NCBI GenBank assembly: GCA_014649575.1
Contig: BMTH01000003.1
Coordinates: forward strand, 1-64,000
DNA: 64,000 bases
Source: Streptomyces griseoincarnatus
GTDB lineage: Bacteria > Actinomycetota > Actinomycetes > Streptomycetales > Streptomycetaceae
Reading direction: 5' to 3'
Shown here: in pieces, positions 16,570-24,626 of the stretch
Layout: every line of letters starts with the position of its first letter
Numbering within the stretch: position 1 is the stretch's first letter
Program-made: the position numbers and the translations under genes
The notes under the pieces: generated by a model
What the model was told of the DNA's origin: nothing
Seen by the model: only the letters and a program-made list of their open reading frames with translations
Database searches by the model: none

Positions 16570-16745
16570 CCTTCCGTCTTCGCCTACCGGGTTAGCTGAC
16601 GGGTTCGGAGCGGGAAGGTCTCCTACGCGCGTATACGAACCGTGCTTCCACGGCGGTATCCGCCCGATTCACCCCATGGTGGTGGTTCCCCGGTTCCCTT
16701 GCGGGATTCGGCGCGTGCGCACGGAGCCGACTTCTGTGACGGCTG
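16570..16745 (-). promoter_or_regulatory. Cyclic di-AMP riboswitch (ydaO/yuaA class)
   Basis: Read on the minus strand, the leader of the M23 gene contains the hallmark blocks of this aptamer in order: CGCCGAATCC, GGGAACC, GGGGTGAATC, GTAGGAGACCTTCCCGCTCC, GAACCCGTCAGCTAACCCGG and TAGGCG. The aptamer ends about 15 bases before the start codon. Known actinobacterial members lie upstream of rpf and NlpC/M23 hydrolase genes and switch expression off at high c-di-AMP. The 5' boundary is approximate. Confidence 0.93.
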
Positions 16746-16995
16746 GGACGACCGCGCTGCGTTATCGAACGTTAATAGACGCGGGGTCCGTATTCCAAGC
16801 CGTTCCTCTTGATCATTAACGATTTTCGCGTGGACTTAAGCGCCATGAGCGGGCGAAAACGGGCGAGTTGACTGCGCCTCGGACGACCGGCCGAACCTGA
16901 CGGTTCGTCAGTTGTTATGCGCTGCGACGCCGTTCGCTCACTGTGCGTGAGAGGCGGGGTGAGGGGCGGGTAACGAGCACCCTCTCGGAGAAACA
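16746..16995. other. Promoter-side region upstream of riboswitch
   Basis: About 250 bp between the riboswitch and the terminator of the initiator tRNA. It is AT-richer than its surroundings near 16760-16830, with TATTAA and TTAACG on the minus strand, so the M23 gene promoter probably lies here. No gene is seen; the minus-strand frame across it lacks coding bias. Confidence 0.4.
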
Positions 16996-17031
16996 CCGAG
17001 GGCCGGAACCCTTTCGGATTCCGGCCCTCGG
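16996..17031 (-). terminator. Terminator after initiator tRNA
   Basis: Thirteen-base arms CCGAGGGCCGGAA / TTCCGGCCCTCGG with a ten-base loop, immediately downstream of the tRNA 3' end on the minus strand. Confidence 0.8.
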
Positions 17032-17038
17032 CCTTCAG

Positions 17039-17112
17039 TAGCGGGGACAGGATTTGAACCTGCGACCTCTGGGTTATGAGCCCAGCGAGCTACCGAGCTG
17101 CTCCACCCCGCG
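17039..17112 (-). tRNA. Initiator tRNA-fMet (CAT)
   Basis: A 74-nt cloverleaf with anticodon CAT in loop CTCATAA. Initiator identity comes from the mismatched first acceptor pair (C1 opposite U72) and three consecutive G:C pairs flanking the anticodon loop (GGG/CCC). The CCA tail is not encoded. Confidence 0.96.
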
Positions 17113-17176
17113 TCGGTGAACACAAGTGTACGGCATCCACGGGGCCCGATGCACATCACTTCCCCGGCGGGCGCGA

Positions 17177-18310
17177 TCAGCCGCCCAGCAGGTGCGCGTT
17201 CGGCGCCTTCGCGCGCTGCTCGAACTCCGACAGCACCAGCACCGTGGCACCCCCGTCCGCCAGTACGGCGCTGCCGTCGGCGTCCGTCACGAAGGTGTCC
17301 GGCTCCCGCCAGGCCGTGACCACGCGGCGCACCCCCGCGTCCAGGATCAGCCGCGCACAGGGCGCCGGACGGGACGCGCGGCGGGCGCACGGCTCCAGGC
17401 TGGAGTAGACGGTGGCGCCGGCCAGCCGCGGGTCGGTGGGGTCGGCCTTGGCGAGCGCGGCCTCCTCCGCGTGCACCACCGGGTCGTCGCCCTCCCGCGA
17501 GTGACCCCGCGCCAGCTCGGTGCCGTCGGCGGCGACCACGACCGCGCCGACGCTGAACGCCGTTTCGGAGGGCGGGCACTGTCCGGCCAGATTGCAGGCG
17601 AGGGCGAGCCAGTGGCGGTCGGCGGCCGACGGCAGCGCGCCGGTGCCGGGCGCGGTGGGCTCGTAGCGCGTCAGGACGACGTCACCGACGGGCCGGGTCT
17701 CGACCAGGCGCAACCGCCCGCCCTGGTAGGAGCCGGGGCCGAACAGGCGGGGGGCGTCCGGGTCACCGACGAACAGCGGAGCGAGGACGACTTGGAGCTC
17801 GTCGGCGAGCCCTTGGGTGACCAGCTGGGTGTGGATCCGGCCGCCGCCCTCCACCATCAGCCGCCGCACCCCGCGCACCTCGTGCAGGTGCTCCAGCAGC
17901 CGCCGCCAGTCCAGGGCGTCGCCGAGCGGCACGACGTCGGCGGCGATGCCGAGGGCGCGGGCCCGTTCGGCGCCCTTGTCGGTGGTGTAGAGGACCTTCT
18001 CGCCTCCGGTGTGCCAGAAGCGGGCCGCCGGGTCCAGGTCGCCGGAGCCGCTCACCGTGACCTTCAGCGGGTACTCGGGCAGACCGTCGGCGACCCGGGC
18101 GGCGCGCCGCTCGGGCGAGTTGACCAGCAGCCGGGGGTTGTCGGCGCGGATCGTGCCGGCGCCGACCAGGATGGCGTCCACGGACGCCCGTACCTCGTCG
18201 ACCCGGTCGAAGTCGGCCGGGCCCGACAGCAGCAGCCGCTCCGGGCCGGTGTCGTCCAGGTAGCCGTCGAGGGAGACGGCGGCGGACAGCAGGACGTACG
18301 GGTACGGCAT
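17177..18310 (-). CDS. RibD-like bifunctional protein with reversed domain order
   Basis: A 377-residue protein. Residues 1-215 form a RibD-C/dihydrofolate-reductase-like domain (SAAVSLDGYLDD, DAILVGAGTIRADNPRL, LMVEGGGRIHTQL). Residues 225-360 form a cytidine/deoxycytidylate-deaminase-like domain with HAEE and the zinc-cysteine motif PCARRASRPAPC. Canonical RibD has deaminase first and reductase second, so the order here is inverted. Both zinc cysteines and the HAE glutamate are kept, so both activities may be intact. Roles in pyrimidine-deamination and pyrimidinedione reduction for riboflavin, deazaflavin or a specialised metabolite are possible. No other rib gene is adjacent. Confidence 0.82.
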   Translation of the reverse strand: MPYPYVLLSAAVSLDGYLDDTGPERLLLSGPADFDRVDEVRASVDAILVGAGTIRADNPRLLVNSPERRAARVADGLPEYPLKVTVSGSGDLDPAARFWHTGGEKVLYTTDKGAERARALGIAADVVPLGDALDWRRLLEHLHEVRGVRRLMVEGGGRIHTQLVTQGLADELQVVLAPLFVGDPDAPRLFGPGSYQGGRLRLVETRPVGDVVLTRYEPTAPGTGALPSAADRHWLALACNLAGQCPPSETAFSVGAVVVAADGTELARGHSREGDDPVVHAEEAALAKADPTDPRLAGATVYSSLEPCARRASRPAPCARLILDAGVRRVVTAWREPDTFVTDADGSAVLADGGATVLVLSEFEQRAKAPNAHLLGG

Positions 18311-18396
18311 CGGCGGGCTCTCCCGGGTGCGGGCGGCGGCGGGACCGCTGCGCGGTCCGGCTCCAGTCTGGCAACCCGTGCGGCCGGCGACGGAGG

Positions 18397-19056
18397 TCAG
18401 GGCTCGATCAGGCCGACCCGGATGGCGTACCGGGTGAGCTCGAGCCGGTCCTTCAGGCCCAGCTTGGCGAGCAGGTTGGCCCGGTGCCGCTCCACCGTCT
18501 TGGGGCTGATCACCAGCATGTCCGCGATCTGCTGCGAGGTGTGGCCCTCGGCGACGAGCTTGAGGATCTGCTCCTCACGGTCGGTGATGGCCTTCGCGGG
18601 CAGGGACCGGCCCTCCCGCGCGAGGTCGAGGTAGTTGTGGATGAGCGCGTTGACCGCCCCCGGGTAGAGGAAGGGCTCGCCCCGCATGGTGGCGTGGCAG
18701 GCCTCCACGAGGTCGCGGTCGGCGACCGACTTGAGGACGTAGCCGGAGGCTCCGGCGGCCAGCGCCTCGAAGAAGAACTGCTCGTTGTCGTACATGGTCA
18801 GCACGAGGATCCGGGTCTCCGGCAGGGTGCGGGAGAGCTCACGGGCCGCCTGCAGACCGGTCAGGCGCGGCATGGCGATGTCGAGGACGGCCAGGTCGGG
18901 GCGGTGCTCCCGGGCCAGTTCGAGGGCCTCGGCGCCGTCGGCGGCCTCCGCCACCACGGTCAGGTCCGGTTCGCCGTCCAGGATGAGACGGACCCCCCGG
19001 CGGACCAGCGCGTGGTCGTCGGCGAGGAGGATGCGGGTGGGGGAGGCGTCTGTCAT
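18397..19056 (-). CDS. LuxR/NarL-type response regulator
   Basis: A 219-residue response regulator. The receiver domain spans residues 8-125, with acidic pocket ADDH, phospho-acceptor aspartate in AVLDIAMP, and the conserved Lys in YVLKS. The C-terminal LuxR HTH, about 155-215, reads TSQQIADMLVISPKTVERH. It lies 30 bp after the sensor kinase gene and is co-transcribed with it. ATG at 19056. The target genes are not evident. Confidence 0.92.
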   Translation of the reverse strand: MTDASPTRILLADDHALVRRGVRLILDGEPDLTVVAEAADGAEALELAREHRPDLAVLDIAMPRLTGLQAARELSRTLPETRILVLTMYDNEQFFFEALAAGASGYVLKSVADRDLVEACHATMRGEPFLYPGAVNALIHNYLDLAREGRSLPAKAITDREEQILKLVAEGHTSQQIADMLVISPKTVERHRANLLAKLGLKDRLELTRYAIRVGLIEP

Positions 19057-19086
19057 GGTTCAGCGTTTCCGGTCGGGGGACGTCGG

Positions 19087-20166
19087 TCACGGGGGCGGCG
19101 CGTGCGCTCGCGCGGAACGGCGCACCACGGCCGGGGCGGTCGAGGGGACGGACTTCCGCCCGGGTCGTACGGGGACGAGGACGTGCGCGGGGAAGCGCGC
19201 CGGGACGGGCACCGCGAGCCCCAGCTCGGTGCCGCCCTCCGCGCGGGGCTCCACGGTCAGCTCGGCGCCCACCAGCAGCGCCCGCTCCCGCATGCCGCGG
19301 ATGCCGGCGCCCTCGGCGGCGCCGACGATGCCGCGGCCGTCGTCGCGGACCCGCAGCTCGACCCCGCCGGGCGTGCGGCGCAGCGCCAGCTCGGCGCGGC
19401 GCGCCCCCGCGTGCCGCGCGACGTTGGTGAGGCCCTCCTGGGCGACCCGGTAGAGCACCAGCTCCGACTCGCGGTCCAGCTCGGGCAGGCCGGGGTCGAG
19501 GCAGTGCTGGACGGTCAGCCCGGGCCCGCCGAACTCGGTGGCGAGCGCCTTGAGGGCGCTGGCCAGGCCCAGCTCGTCCAGCACGCCGGGGCGCAGCCGG
19601 CGGGCGATCCGCCGGATCTCCTCCAGGGAGGCGCGGGTGGTCTCCTGCACCTGGCGCAGCTCGTCGCCGAGCTCGGCCGGGGCGTGGTCGGCGGCCCGCT
19701 TGAGCTGGAGCAGCACGGCGGTCAGCGACTGGCCGACCTCGTCGTGCAGCTCACGGGCGATGCGGCGGCGCTCCGCCTCCTGCGCGGACAGGGCCCGCGC
19801 ACTGCTGGTGGCCCGCTCGTCCTCCAGCCGGTCCAGCATCGTGTTGTACGTGGTGATCAGCTCGGCGATCTCGCCGCGCCCGCCGACCGCGGTCCGGTGC
19901 CCCGGGCGGAGCAGGTCGGTGGTGTTCATGGCGCGGGTGAGGCGCTGCAGCGGGGCGAGTCCGACGCGCAGCAGCAGAGCGTTGGCGACGAGCATGGCGG
20001 CCAGGCCCACGGTGAGCACCGCGGCCTCGGTGAGCAGCACCGGCGTCGACACGGTGACAGGTCCGAGGAGGAGGGCGGTGGCGACGATCAGCACGACGGC
20101 GTTCAGCAGGAAGATGCGCCAGAACAGAGGCACCCGGTTCCGCCTCCTCGCCGTCGGTACGCTCAA
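19087..20166 (-). CDS. Sensor histidine kinase (HisKA_3, HAMP)
   Basis: A 359-residue kinase. Two hydrophobic segments lie at about residues 14-35 and 44-67, with almost no extracytoplasmic loop, so it probably senses at or within the membrane. A HAMP linker follows. The phospho-acceptor is in RRIARELHDEVGQSL, and the ATPase domain has VAQEGLTNVARHA (N-box) and RDDGRGIVG (G-box). It is a NarX/DegS-type kinase paired with the adjacent LuxR-type regulator. The C-terminal ~45 residues are a basic Pro/Arg/Ala tail of no known role. Confidence 0.9.
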   Translation of the reverse strand: MSVPTARRRNRVPLFWRIFLLNAVVLIVATALLLGPVTVSTPVLLTEAAVLTVGLAAMLVANALLLRVGLAPLQRLTRAMNTTDLLRPGHRTAVGGRGEIAELITTYNTMLDRLEDERATSSARALSAQEAERRRIARELHDEVGQSLTAVLLQLKRAADHAPAELGDELRQVQETTRASLEEIRRIARRLRPGVLDELGLASALKALATEFGGPGLTVQHCLDPGLPELDRESELVLYRVAQEGLTNVARHAGARRAELALRRTPGGVELRVRDDGRGIVGAAEGAGIRGMRERALLVGAELTVEPRAEGGTELGLAVPVPARFPAHVLVPVRPGRKSVPSTAPAVVRRSARAHAPPP

Positions 20167-20526
20167 GGCCGCCGACGGCCCGCGGCCGGGGGCGCGGCGC
20201 GGGCCGTCACCGTCCAGCCTCCGCTCCGGACCGGGCGGGCGCCATCGGTGACAGTCCCCATTTTCCCGGCGTGGGCGGACCTCCGCCCACGCTTGTGTGC
20301 GTGCCGGTCTCCCCTGATGTTGGGGGGCGCGACGGATGGCTCAGGCCGTGCGCCCCGGGCGACCCTGGAGTCTTCGTACCGGGCGGGTGACGACCTCGGC
20401 GCACGGGCAAACTCCTGGATATCGGCCCGAGTTCGCGGCATGCCGGCGGTTCGCACACGTCCCGGTGCTCGGAGCGACGGTCGTCGACGGTGTGACCGGA
20501 CGGCCACCCCCTGGGAAGGAGGAGCC
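20167..20526. other. Intergenic region upstream of kinase operon
   Basis: About 360 bp between the divergent kinase operon and the small membrane-protein gene. It contains one strong hairpin, GCGTGGGCGG / CCGCCCACGC at 20269-20292, about 100 bp upstream of the kinase start. That position suits a leader structure or attenuator. Nothing else is recognisable. Confidence 0.4.
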
Positions 20527-20775
20527 GTGCCCCAGTCCGACGACGACCGCCTGGTCGATCTCGCGGCCCGACTCGAGCACGAGGACCCCCGTTTCGCCCG
20601 CTCCCTCGCCACCGGCCGCCCGACCCGCCCGCGCGAGTACCGGCGGACCAGCGCCTGGTGGGTGCTGATCGTGGGGCTGGGCATGCTGGTCGCGGGCATC
20701 GTCGTCCCCGACGGGCTGCTGATCGCGGCCGGCCTGGTGACCAGCGGCATCGGCGTGCAGCTCATCGACCCCTAG
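20527..20775 (+). CDS. Small DUF3040-like membrane protein
   Basis: An 82-residue protein. The first ~25 residues are acidic and helical (DRLVDLAARLEHEDPRFA), resembling the N-terminal motif of DUF3040 proteins. Two adjacent hydrophobic stretches follow at about residues 44-60 and 62-79. GTG at 20527 has AAGGAGGAG at good spacing. DUF3040 proteins are common in actinobacteria and have no established function. Confidence 0.75.
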   Translation: MPQSDDDRLVDLAARLEHEDPRFARSLATGRPTRPREYRRTSAWWVLIVGLGMLVAGIVVPDGLLIAAGLVTSGIGVQLIDP

Positions 20776-20840
20776 GAGCGGCCGGGCGACGACGACGTCC
20801 GGCGCCCGTCACCTCGCTGACCCGCCCTTCCCGAAGAACG

Positions 20841-20883
20841 CGAACGGCGCTCGTACCGGCCGGGCCGGTGCGAGCGCCGTTCG
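20841..20883. terminator. Bidirectional terminator
   Basis: Thirteen-base perfect arms CGAACGGCGCTCG / CGAGCGCCGTTCG with a nested GGCCGGGCC in the loop. It lies between the small membrane-protein gene and the convergent tRNA-Lys. Confidence 0.75.
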
Positions 20884-20917
20884 CCGCGTCGGGGGGGCTC
20901 CCCCTCCCGCGGGAGGT

Positions 20918-20990
20918 AGGCCCTGTGGGACTCGAACCCACAACCAATGGATTAAAAGTCCACTGCTCTGCCAATTGAGCTAAGGGCCCC
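20918..20990 (-). tRNA. tRNA-Lys (TTT)
   Basis: A 73-nt cloverleaf: acceptor GGGCCCT, D-arm GCTCAATTGGCAGAGC, anticodon loop CTTTTAA with anticodon TTT, T-arm GTGGGTTCGAGTCCCAC. CCA is not encoded. Confidence 0.96.
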
Positions 20991-21083
20991 TGGCGATGTT
21001 GCCTCCCCGAGCATAGCCGGACGTGGCCGGAGAGCCGATCGGGTATCGGCAGGCGCGTTGCGGACGGAGGGGGCACACATGCG

Positions 21084-21119
21084 CGAGGGCCCGCGCGACG
21101 GGTGTCGCGCGGGCCCTCG
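21084..21119 (-). terminator. Terminator after DEAD-box helicase gene
   Basis: A 16-bp perfect stem (CGAGGGCCCGCGCGAC / GTCGCGCGGGCCCTCG) with a four-base loop, 24 bp beyond the helicase stop codon. Confidence 0.8.
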
Positions 21120-21142
21120 GCGGTCATTCCGGTGAGGCGGTG

Positions 21143-23332
21143 TCAGCCGTTGCGCTTCCAGCGCGGCTTGTCCTCGCGGCGCTGGAACGAGCCACCGCCG
21201 CGGTGGTCGTCACGACGGCCGTAGGGGCGGTCGTGGCCGCCGGAGCGGAAGCCCGGGCGGTCGCCCTGACGGTCGCGGTTGAACGGGCGGTCGCTGCCCC
21301 GGTGGCCGGGACGGTCGTCACGGCGGAAGCCGCCGCGGTCGTCACGGCGCTCGAAGGAACGGCCACCACGGTCGCCCCGGTCATCCCGCCTGTCGAAAGA
21401 ACGCCCGCCACGGTCGTCACGACGGTCGTCACGACGGAAGCCGCCACGGTCACCGCGGTCACGGTTGAAGCCGCCACGGTCGCCCCGGTCACCGCGGTCG
21501 TCACGGCGCTCGAAGGAACGGCCACCACGGTCGCCCCGGTCATCCCGCCTGTCGAAAGAACGCCCGCCACGGTCGTCACGACGGTCGTCACGACGGAAGC
21601 CGCCACGGTCACCGCGGTCACGGTTGAAGCCGCCACGGTCACCGCGGTCACCGCGGTCGTCACGGCGCTCGAAGGAACGGCCACCACGGTCGCCCCGGTC
21701 GTCACGACGCTCGAAGGAACGCCCGCCACGGTCGTCACGGCGGAAGCCGCCGCGGTCGTCCCGGTCGTCCCGGCGCTCACGCCGCTCGTACGGGGCCGAG
21801 GCCGCCGGGCGCTCGGCGTGCTCGGTCCGCTCGACGTCCCGCGCGGTCGGCTGCTCCGGCAGCGTCACCTCGGCCTCGGCCTCGGCCACCACGGCGGCCG
21901 CCTCGGCGATCACGGCCTGCGGGTCCTCGCCCCGCTCGCGCGCGGCGCGGGCGAGCAGCCGGTCGGCCTCCTCGCGCAGCTCGGTGGCGCGGCGCTGGGC
22001 GCGCTCCAGCTCCTTGGTGAGCTGGGCGACCTCGCGCTCCGCCTGCTGCGCGGCGTTGCCGGCGGACTCGGCCTGCACCTCGGTCATCGAGCGGGCGCCG
22101 GTGATCTCGGCGACCTCCGGGTCGAAGGCCGCGCCGCCCTGGATGATGTGGCGCGTGGCGTCGACGCCCGCGTCCTCCATCAGGCGGAAGATCTGGCGCC
22201 GCTGGTGCGGCAGCGACAGGGAGACGACCGTGCCGGTGCGGCCGGCGCGCGCGGTGCGGCCGGCGCGGTGCAGGTAGTCCTTGTGGTCGCCGGCCGGGTC
22301 GACGTTCAGCACCAGGTCGATGCCGTCGACGTGGATGCCGCGGGCGGCGACGTCGGTGGCGACCAGGACGTTGACGTAGCCGTCCTTGAAGTCGGCGAGG
22401 GTGCGGGTACGGGCGCCCTGGGTCATGCCGCCGTGCAGCGCCTCGGCCTTCACGCCGGAGTCGCGCAGCTGCTCGGCGACGCGGTCGGCGCCGAGCTGGG
22501 TGCGGACGAAGATGATGGTGCGGCCCTTGCGGGAGGCGATGGCCGCGGTGACCGGCGCCTTGTCCTTGGGCTTCACGACGAGGATGTGGTGCGACATGGT
22601 CGTCACCGCGCCCTGCGCCGCGTCCACCTCGTGCGACACCGGGGAGTCGAGGTAGCGGTCGACGAGGGTCTTGATCTCGTTCTCCATGGTGGCGGAGAAG
22701 AGCATGCGCTGACCGCCCGCGGGGACCTGGTCGAGCAGCTCCGTCACCTCGGGCATGAAGCCGAGGTCGGACATCTGGTCGGCCTCGTCGAGGACCGCGA
22801 TCTCCACGTTCTCGAGGGAGCAGGCGCCGCGGTTGATGATGTCGCGCAGCCGGCCCGGGGTGGCGACGAGGACGTCGACGCCGCGCTCGAGGGCGTAGAT
22901 CTGGTTGCCCATGGAGGTGCCGCCGCAGACGACCTTCATCTTCAGGCCGAGGACGTCGCCGTAGGGCTGGAGGGCGTCGGCCACCTGCATGGCCAGCTCG
23001 CGGGTCGGCGTCAGGATGACGGCGCGCGGCTTGTGCTTCTCGGTGCGGCCGCCGGCGAGCTGCGCCAGGGTCGGCAGACCGAAGGAGAGGGTCTTGCCGG
23101 AGCCGGTGCGGCCGCGGCCGAGGATGTCCTTGCCGGCCAGGGCGTCCGGGATGGTCGCGGCCTGGATCGGGAAGGGGCTGGTCACGCCGTTCTGCGCGAG
23201 CTTGCGCACGACGCCCTCGGGCAGACCGAGGTCGGCGAAGGTGGTCTCGGGGGCCGCCGTCCCGGCGGCGGTGGTGTCGGTGTCCTCGGTGTTCTCGGGC
23301 ACGACGACGTGATCAGTACTGGCGATGGGCAT
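21143..23332 (-). CDS. DEAD-box RNA helicase with Arg/Asp/Gly-repeat tail
   Basis: A 729-residue ATP-dependent RNA helicase. Motifs in order: GVTSPFPIQAATIP (Q motif), GRGRTGSGKT (I), PTRELA (Ia), LDEADQM (II), FSATM (III), ATDVAARGIHV (V) and HRAGRTARAG (VI). Residues ~400-500 are helical and acidic. Residues ~520-715 are a low-complexity tail of RRDDRGDRGGRSFERR and RGGFNRDRGDRGGFRRDD units, likely disordered and RNA-binding. ATG at 23332 gives the conserved MPIAST start, though its ribosome site is distant. Similar CsdA/RhlE-type proteins act in RNA remodelling and cold adaptation. Confidence 0.92.
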   Translation of the reverse strand: MPIASTDHVVVPENTEDTDTTAAGTAAPETTFADLGLPEGVVRKLAQNGVTSPFPIQAATIPDALAGKDILGRGRTGSGKTLSFGLPTLAQLAGGRTEKHKPRAVILTPTRELAMQVADALQPYGDVLGLKMKVVCGGTSMGNQIYALERGVDVLVATPGRLRDIINRGACSLENVEIAVLDEADQMSDLGFMPEVTELLDQVPAGGQRMLFSATMENEIKTLVDRYLDSPVSHEVDAAQGAVTTMSHHILVVKPKDKAPVTAAIASRKGRTIIFVRTQLGADRVAEQLRDSGVKAEALHGGMTQGARTRTLADFKDGYVNVLVATDVAARGIHVDGIDLVLNVDPAGDHKDYLHRAGRTARAGRTGTVVSLSLPHQRRQIFRLMEDAGVDATRHIIQGGAAFDPEVAEITGARSMTEVQAESAGNAAQQAEREVAQLTKELERAQRRATELREEADRLLARAARERGEDPQAVIAEAAAVVAEAEAEVTLPEQPTARDVERTEHAERPAASAPYERRERRDDRDDRGGFRRDDRGGRSFERRDDRGDRGGRSFERRDDRGDRGDRGGFNRDRGDRGGFRRDDRRDDRGGRSFDRRDDRGDRGGRSFERRDDRGDRGDRGGFNRDRGDRGGFRRDDRRDDRGGRSFDRRDDRGDRGGRSFERRDDRGGFRRDDRPGHRGSDRPFNRDRQGDRPGFRSGGHDRPYGRRDDHRGGGSFQRREDKPRWKRNG
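21351..21668. repeat. 159-bp in-frame tandem duplication in helicase tail
   Basis: Two adjacent 159-bp units, 21351-21509 and 21510-21668, differ at about two bases. A third partial unit begins at 21669. Each full unit encodes 53 residues (RGGFNRDRGDRGGFRRDD plus RGGRSFDRRDDRG type blocks), so copy-number change would keep the frame. The repeats also leave long spurious plus-strand frames open, such as the one from 21023. Confidence 0.9.
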
Positions 23333-23569
23333 ACGAATGCGAAACCTTCCGGAGTCTCTTCGGCACGCGCCCGTCAACTCCGTGATTCGCAGTTCGCAAT
23401 TACGACCGCCTCAATGCGGTCCACCACGGCAAGGGAGAGAGTACGCGCCACACGGCGCGCTCTGTTGTGGCGCCGGGCAAATAGGATCAAACGATCTGCC
23501 ACCATACGCACCCCGTCCCCTCGGATGCAAATCAGCAGGTGAGAAGCGTGGGGCGGGGCCGCGGCGACG

Positions 23570-24118
23570 CTAGGCCGGCGCCCCCGCCCGTGGCGCGGGC
23601 TCCCGCTGGGCGAGCTGGGTGTCGGGCGGCTGGTGGGCGGACGAGGAGGGCTCGGCCTGGGTCGGCTCGGACGTCGGCCCCGGGTCCCCCGGCGGGTCCG
23701 AGGGCTGCTGGTCCGGAGTCCGGCTGGGCTCGGGCGGGTCGGGGCGGTCGTCGGGGGTCGGACGCGCGGGCTCGTCCGGGCCGCCGCCGTCGGACGGGGG
23801 GCGGCTTTCCTCGGCGGACGGCCGGTCGCCGGACGGGGACGGGCGCTCGCCCTTGCGCTTCTTCTTCCCGTCCTTCCCGTCCTCGTCCTTGCCGTCCTTC
23901 TCGTCGCGCCCGCCGTCGACCCCGGCCGCCCCGTGGCCGGCCTTGCCGCCCACCCGGTCGGTGCCGCCGTCCGGGGCCTCGCCGCCCGAGCGTCCCGCGG
24001 AGTGGGACGGCGCGGCCTTCCCTCCGGCGTCGTCGTCACCCACGCTCACGCATCCGGCGGCAGCGGCGACGGCCACGACCGTGGCGGCCAGGCGGACGGG
24101 TACGTACAAGCGGCGCAC
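23570..24118 (-). CDS. Low-complexity secreted lipoprotein
   Basis: A 182-residue protein. The N-terminus is a lipoprotein signal: basic MRRLYVPVR, hydrophobic core LAATVVAVAA, and lipobox AAAGC with the cysteine at about residue 22. The mature part is disordered: a Gly/Asp/Lys stretch (DGKDEDGKDGKKKRKGE) then a Pro/Ser/Asp-rich tail. There is no recognisable domain, and it may be a cell-wall spacer. ATG at 24118 follows GGAGGTG. Confidence 0.7.
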   Translation of the reverse strand: MRRLYVPVRLAATVVAVAAAAGCVSVGDDDAGGKAAPSHSAGRSGGEAPDGGTDRVGGKAGHGAAGVDGGRDEKDGKDEDGKDGKKKRKGERPSPSGDRPSAEESRPPSDGGGPDEPARPTPDDRPDPPEPSRTPDQQPSDPPGDPGPTSEPTQAEPSSSAHQPPDTQLAQREPAPRAGAPA

Positions 24119-24191
24119 GGGGCCACCTCCGGTCGGAGTACAGGGTCGACAACCCCAACTCCCCTCACCCGCAAGAGGACACGCGGACGGC

Positions 24192-24542
24192 CTACCCGTA
24201 GCCGAGCGCGTGCAGCCGGGCGTCGTCGATCCCGAAGTGGTGCGCGATCTCGTGCACCACCGTGATCTCGGTCTCCGTGACCACGTCCTCCCGGGACTCG
24301 CACATCCGCAGGGTCGGCCCCCGGTAGATCGTGATCCGGTCGGGCAGCACCCCGGCGTACCACTCCCCCCGCTCGGTCAGCGGCGTCCCCTCGTAGAGCC
24401 CGAGCAGCTCCGGGTCGTCCGCCGGCGGCTCGTCCTCCACGAACACCGCGACGTTGTCCATGAGCCGCGTCAGCTCCGGGGGGATCCGGTCGAGCGCCTC
24501 GGCGACCAGCTCCTCGAACTCCTCGCGCGTCATCTCCAGCAC
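24192..24542 (-). CDS. Small zinicin-like metallopeptidase (HExxH)
   Basis: A ~116-residue protein with the zinc-protease motif TVVHEIAHHFGI near the C-terminus, followed by DDARLHALGYG that supplies a third ligand. It matches the short actinobacterial metallopeptidase family whose N-terminus reads LEMTREEFEELVAEALD. GTG at 24542 places that conserved N-terminus at the start but has no clear ribosome site. The frame stays open to an ATG at 24617, ten bases from the divergent phosphoesterase start. No signal peptide, so it is probably cytoplasmic. Substrate unknown. Confidence 0.8.
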   Translation of the reverse strand: MLEMTREEFEELVAEALDRIPPELTRLMDNVAVFVEDEPPADDPELLGLYEGTPLTERGEWYAGVLPDRITIYRGPTLRMCESREDVVTETEITVVHEIAHHFGIDDARLHALGYG

Positions 24543-24626
24543 GAAGCCATTGTCGGGGACGATCGGTCCGTACGAGAGGCGGGCGACACCCGCATATCCG
24601 GCCGCCTGTACGGGCATAGGGGATCA

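Noticed and set aside
21160..21780. CRISPR-like array from regularly spaced repeats
   Set aside because: The repeats are in-frame coding repeats of the helicase tail, with no distinct spacers and no cas genes.
21023..23542. Long plus-strand frame of 839 codons (Val/Thr-rich)
   Set aside because: It is the antisense of the DEAD-box helicase, kept open by GC bias and the repeats.
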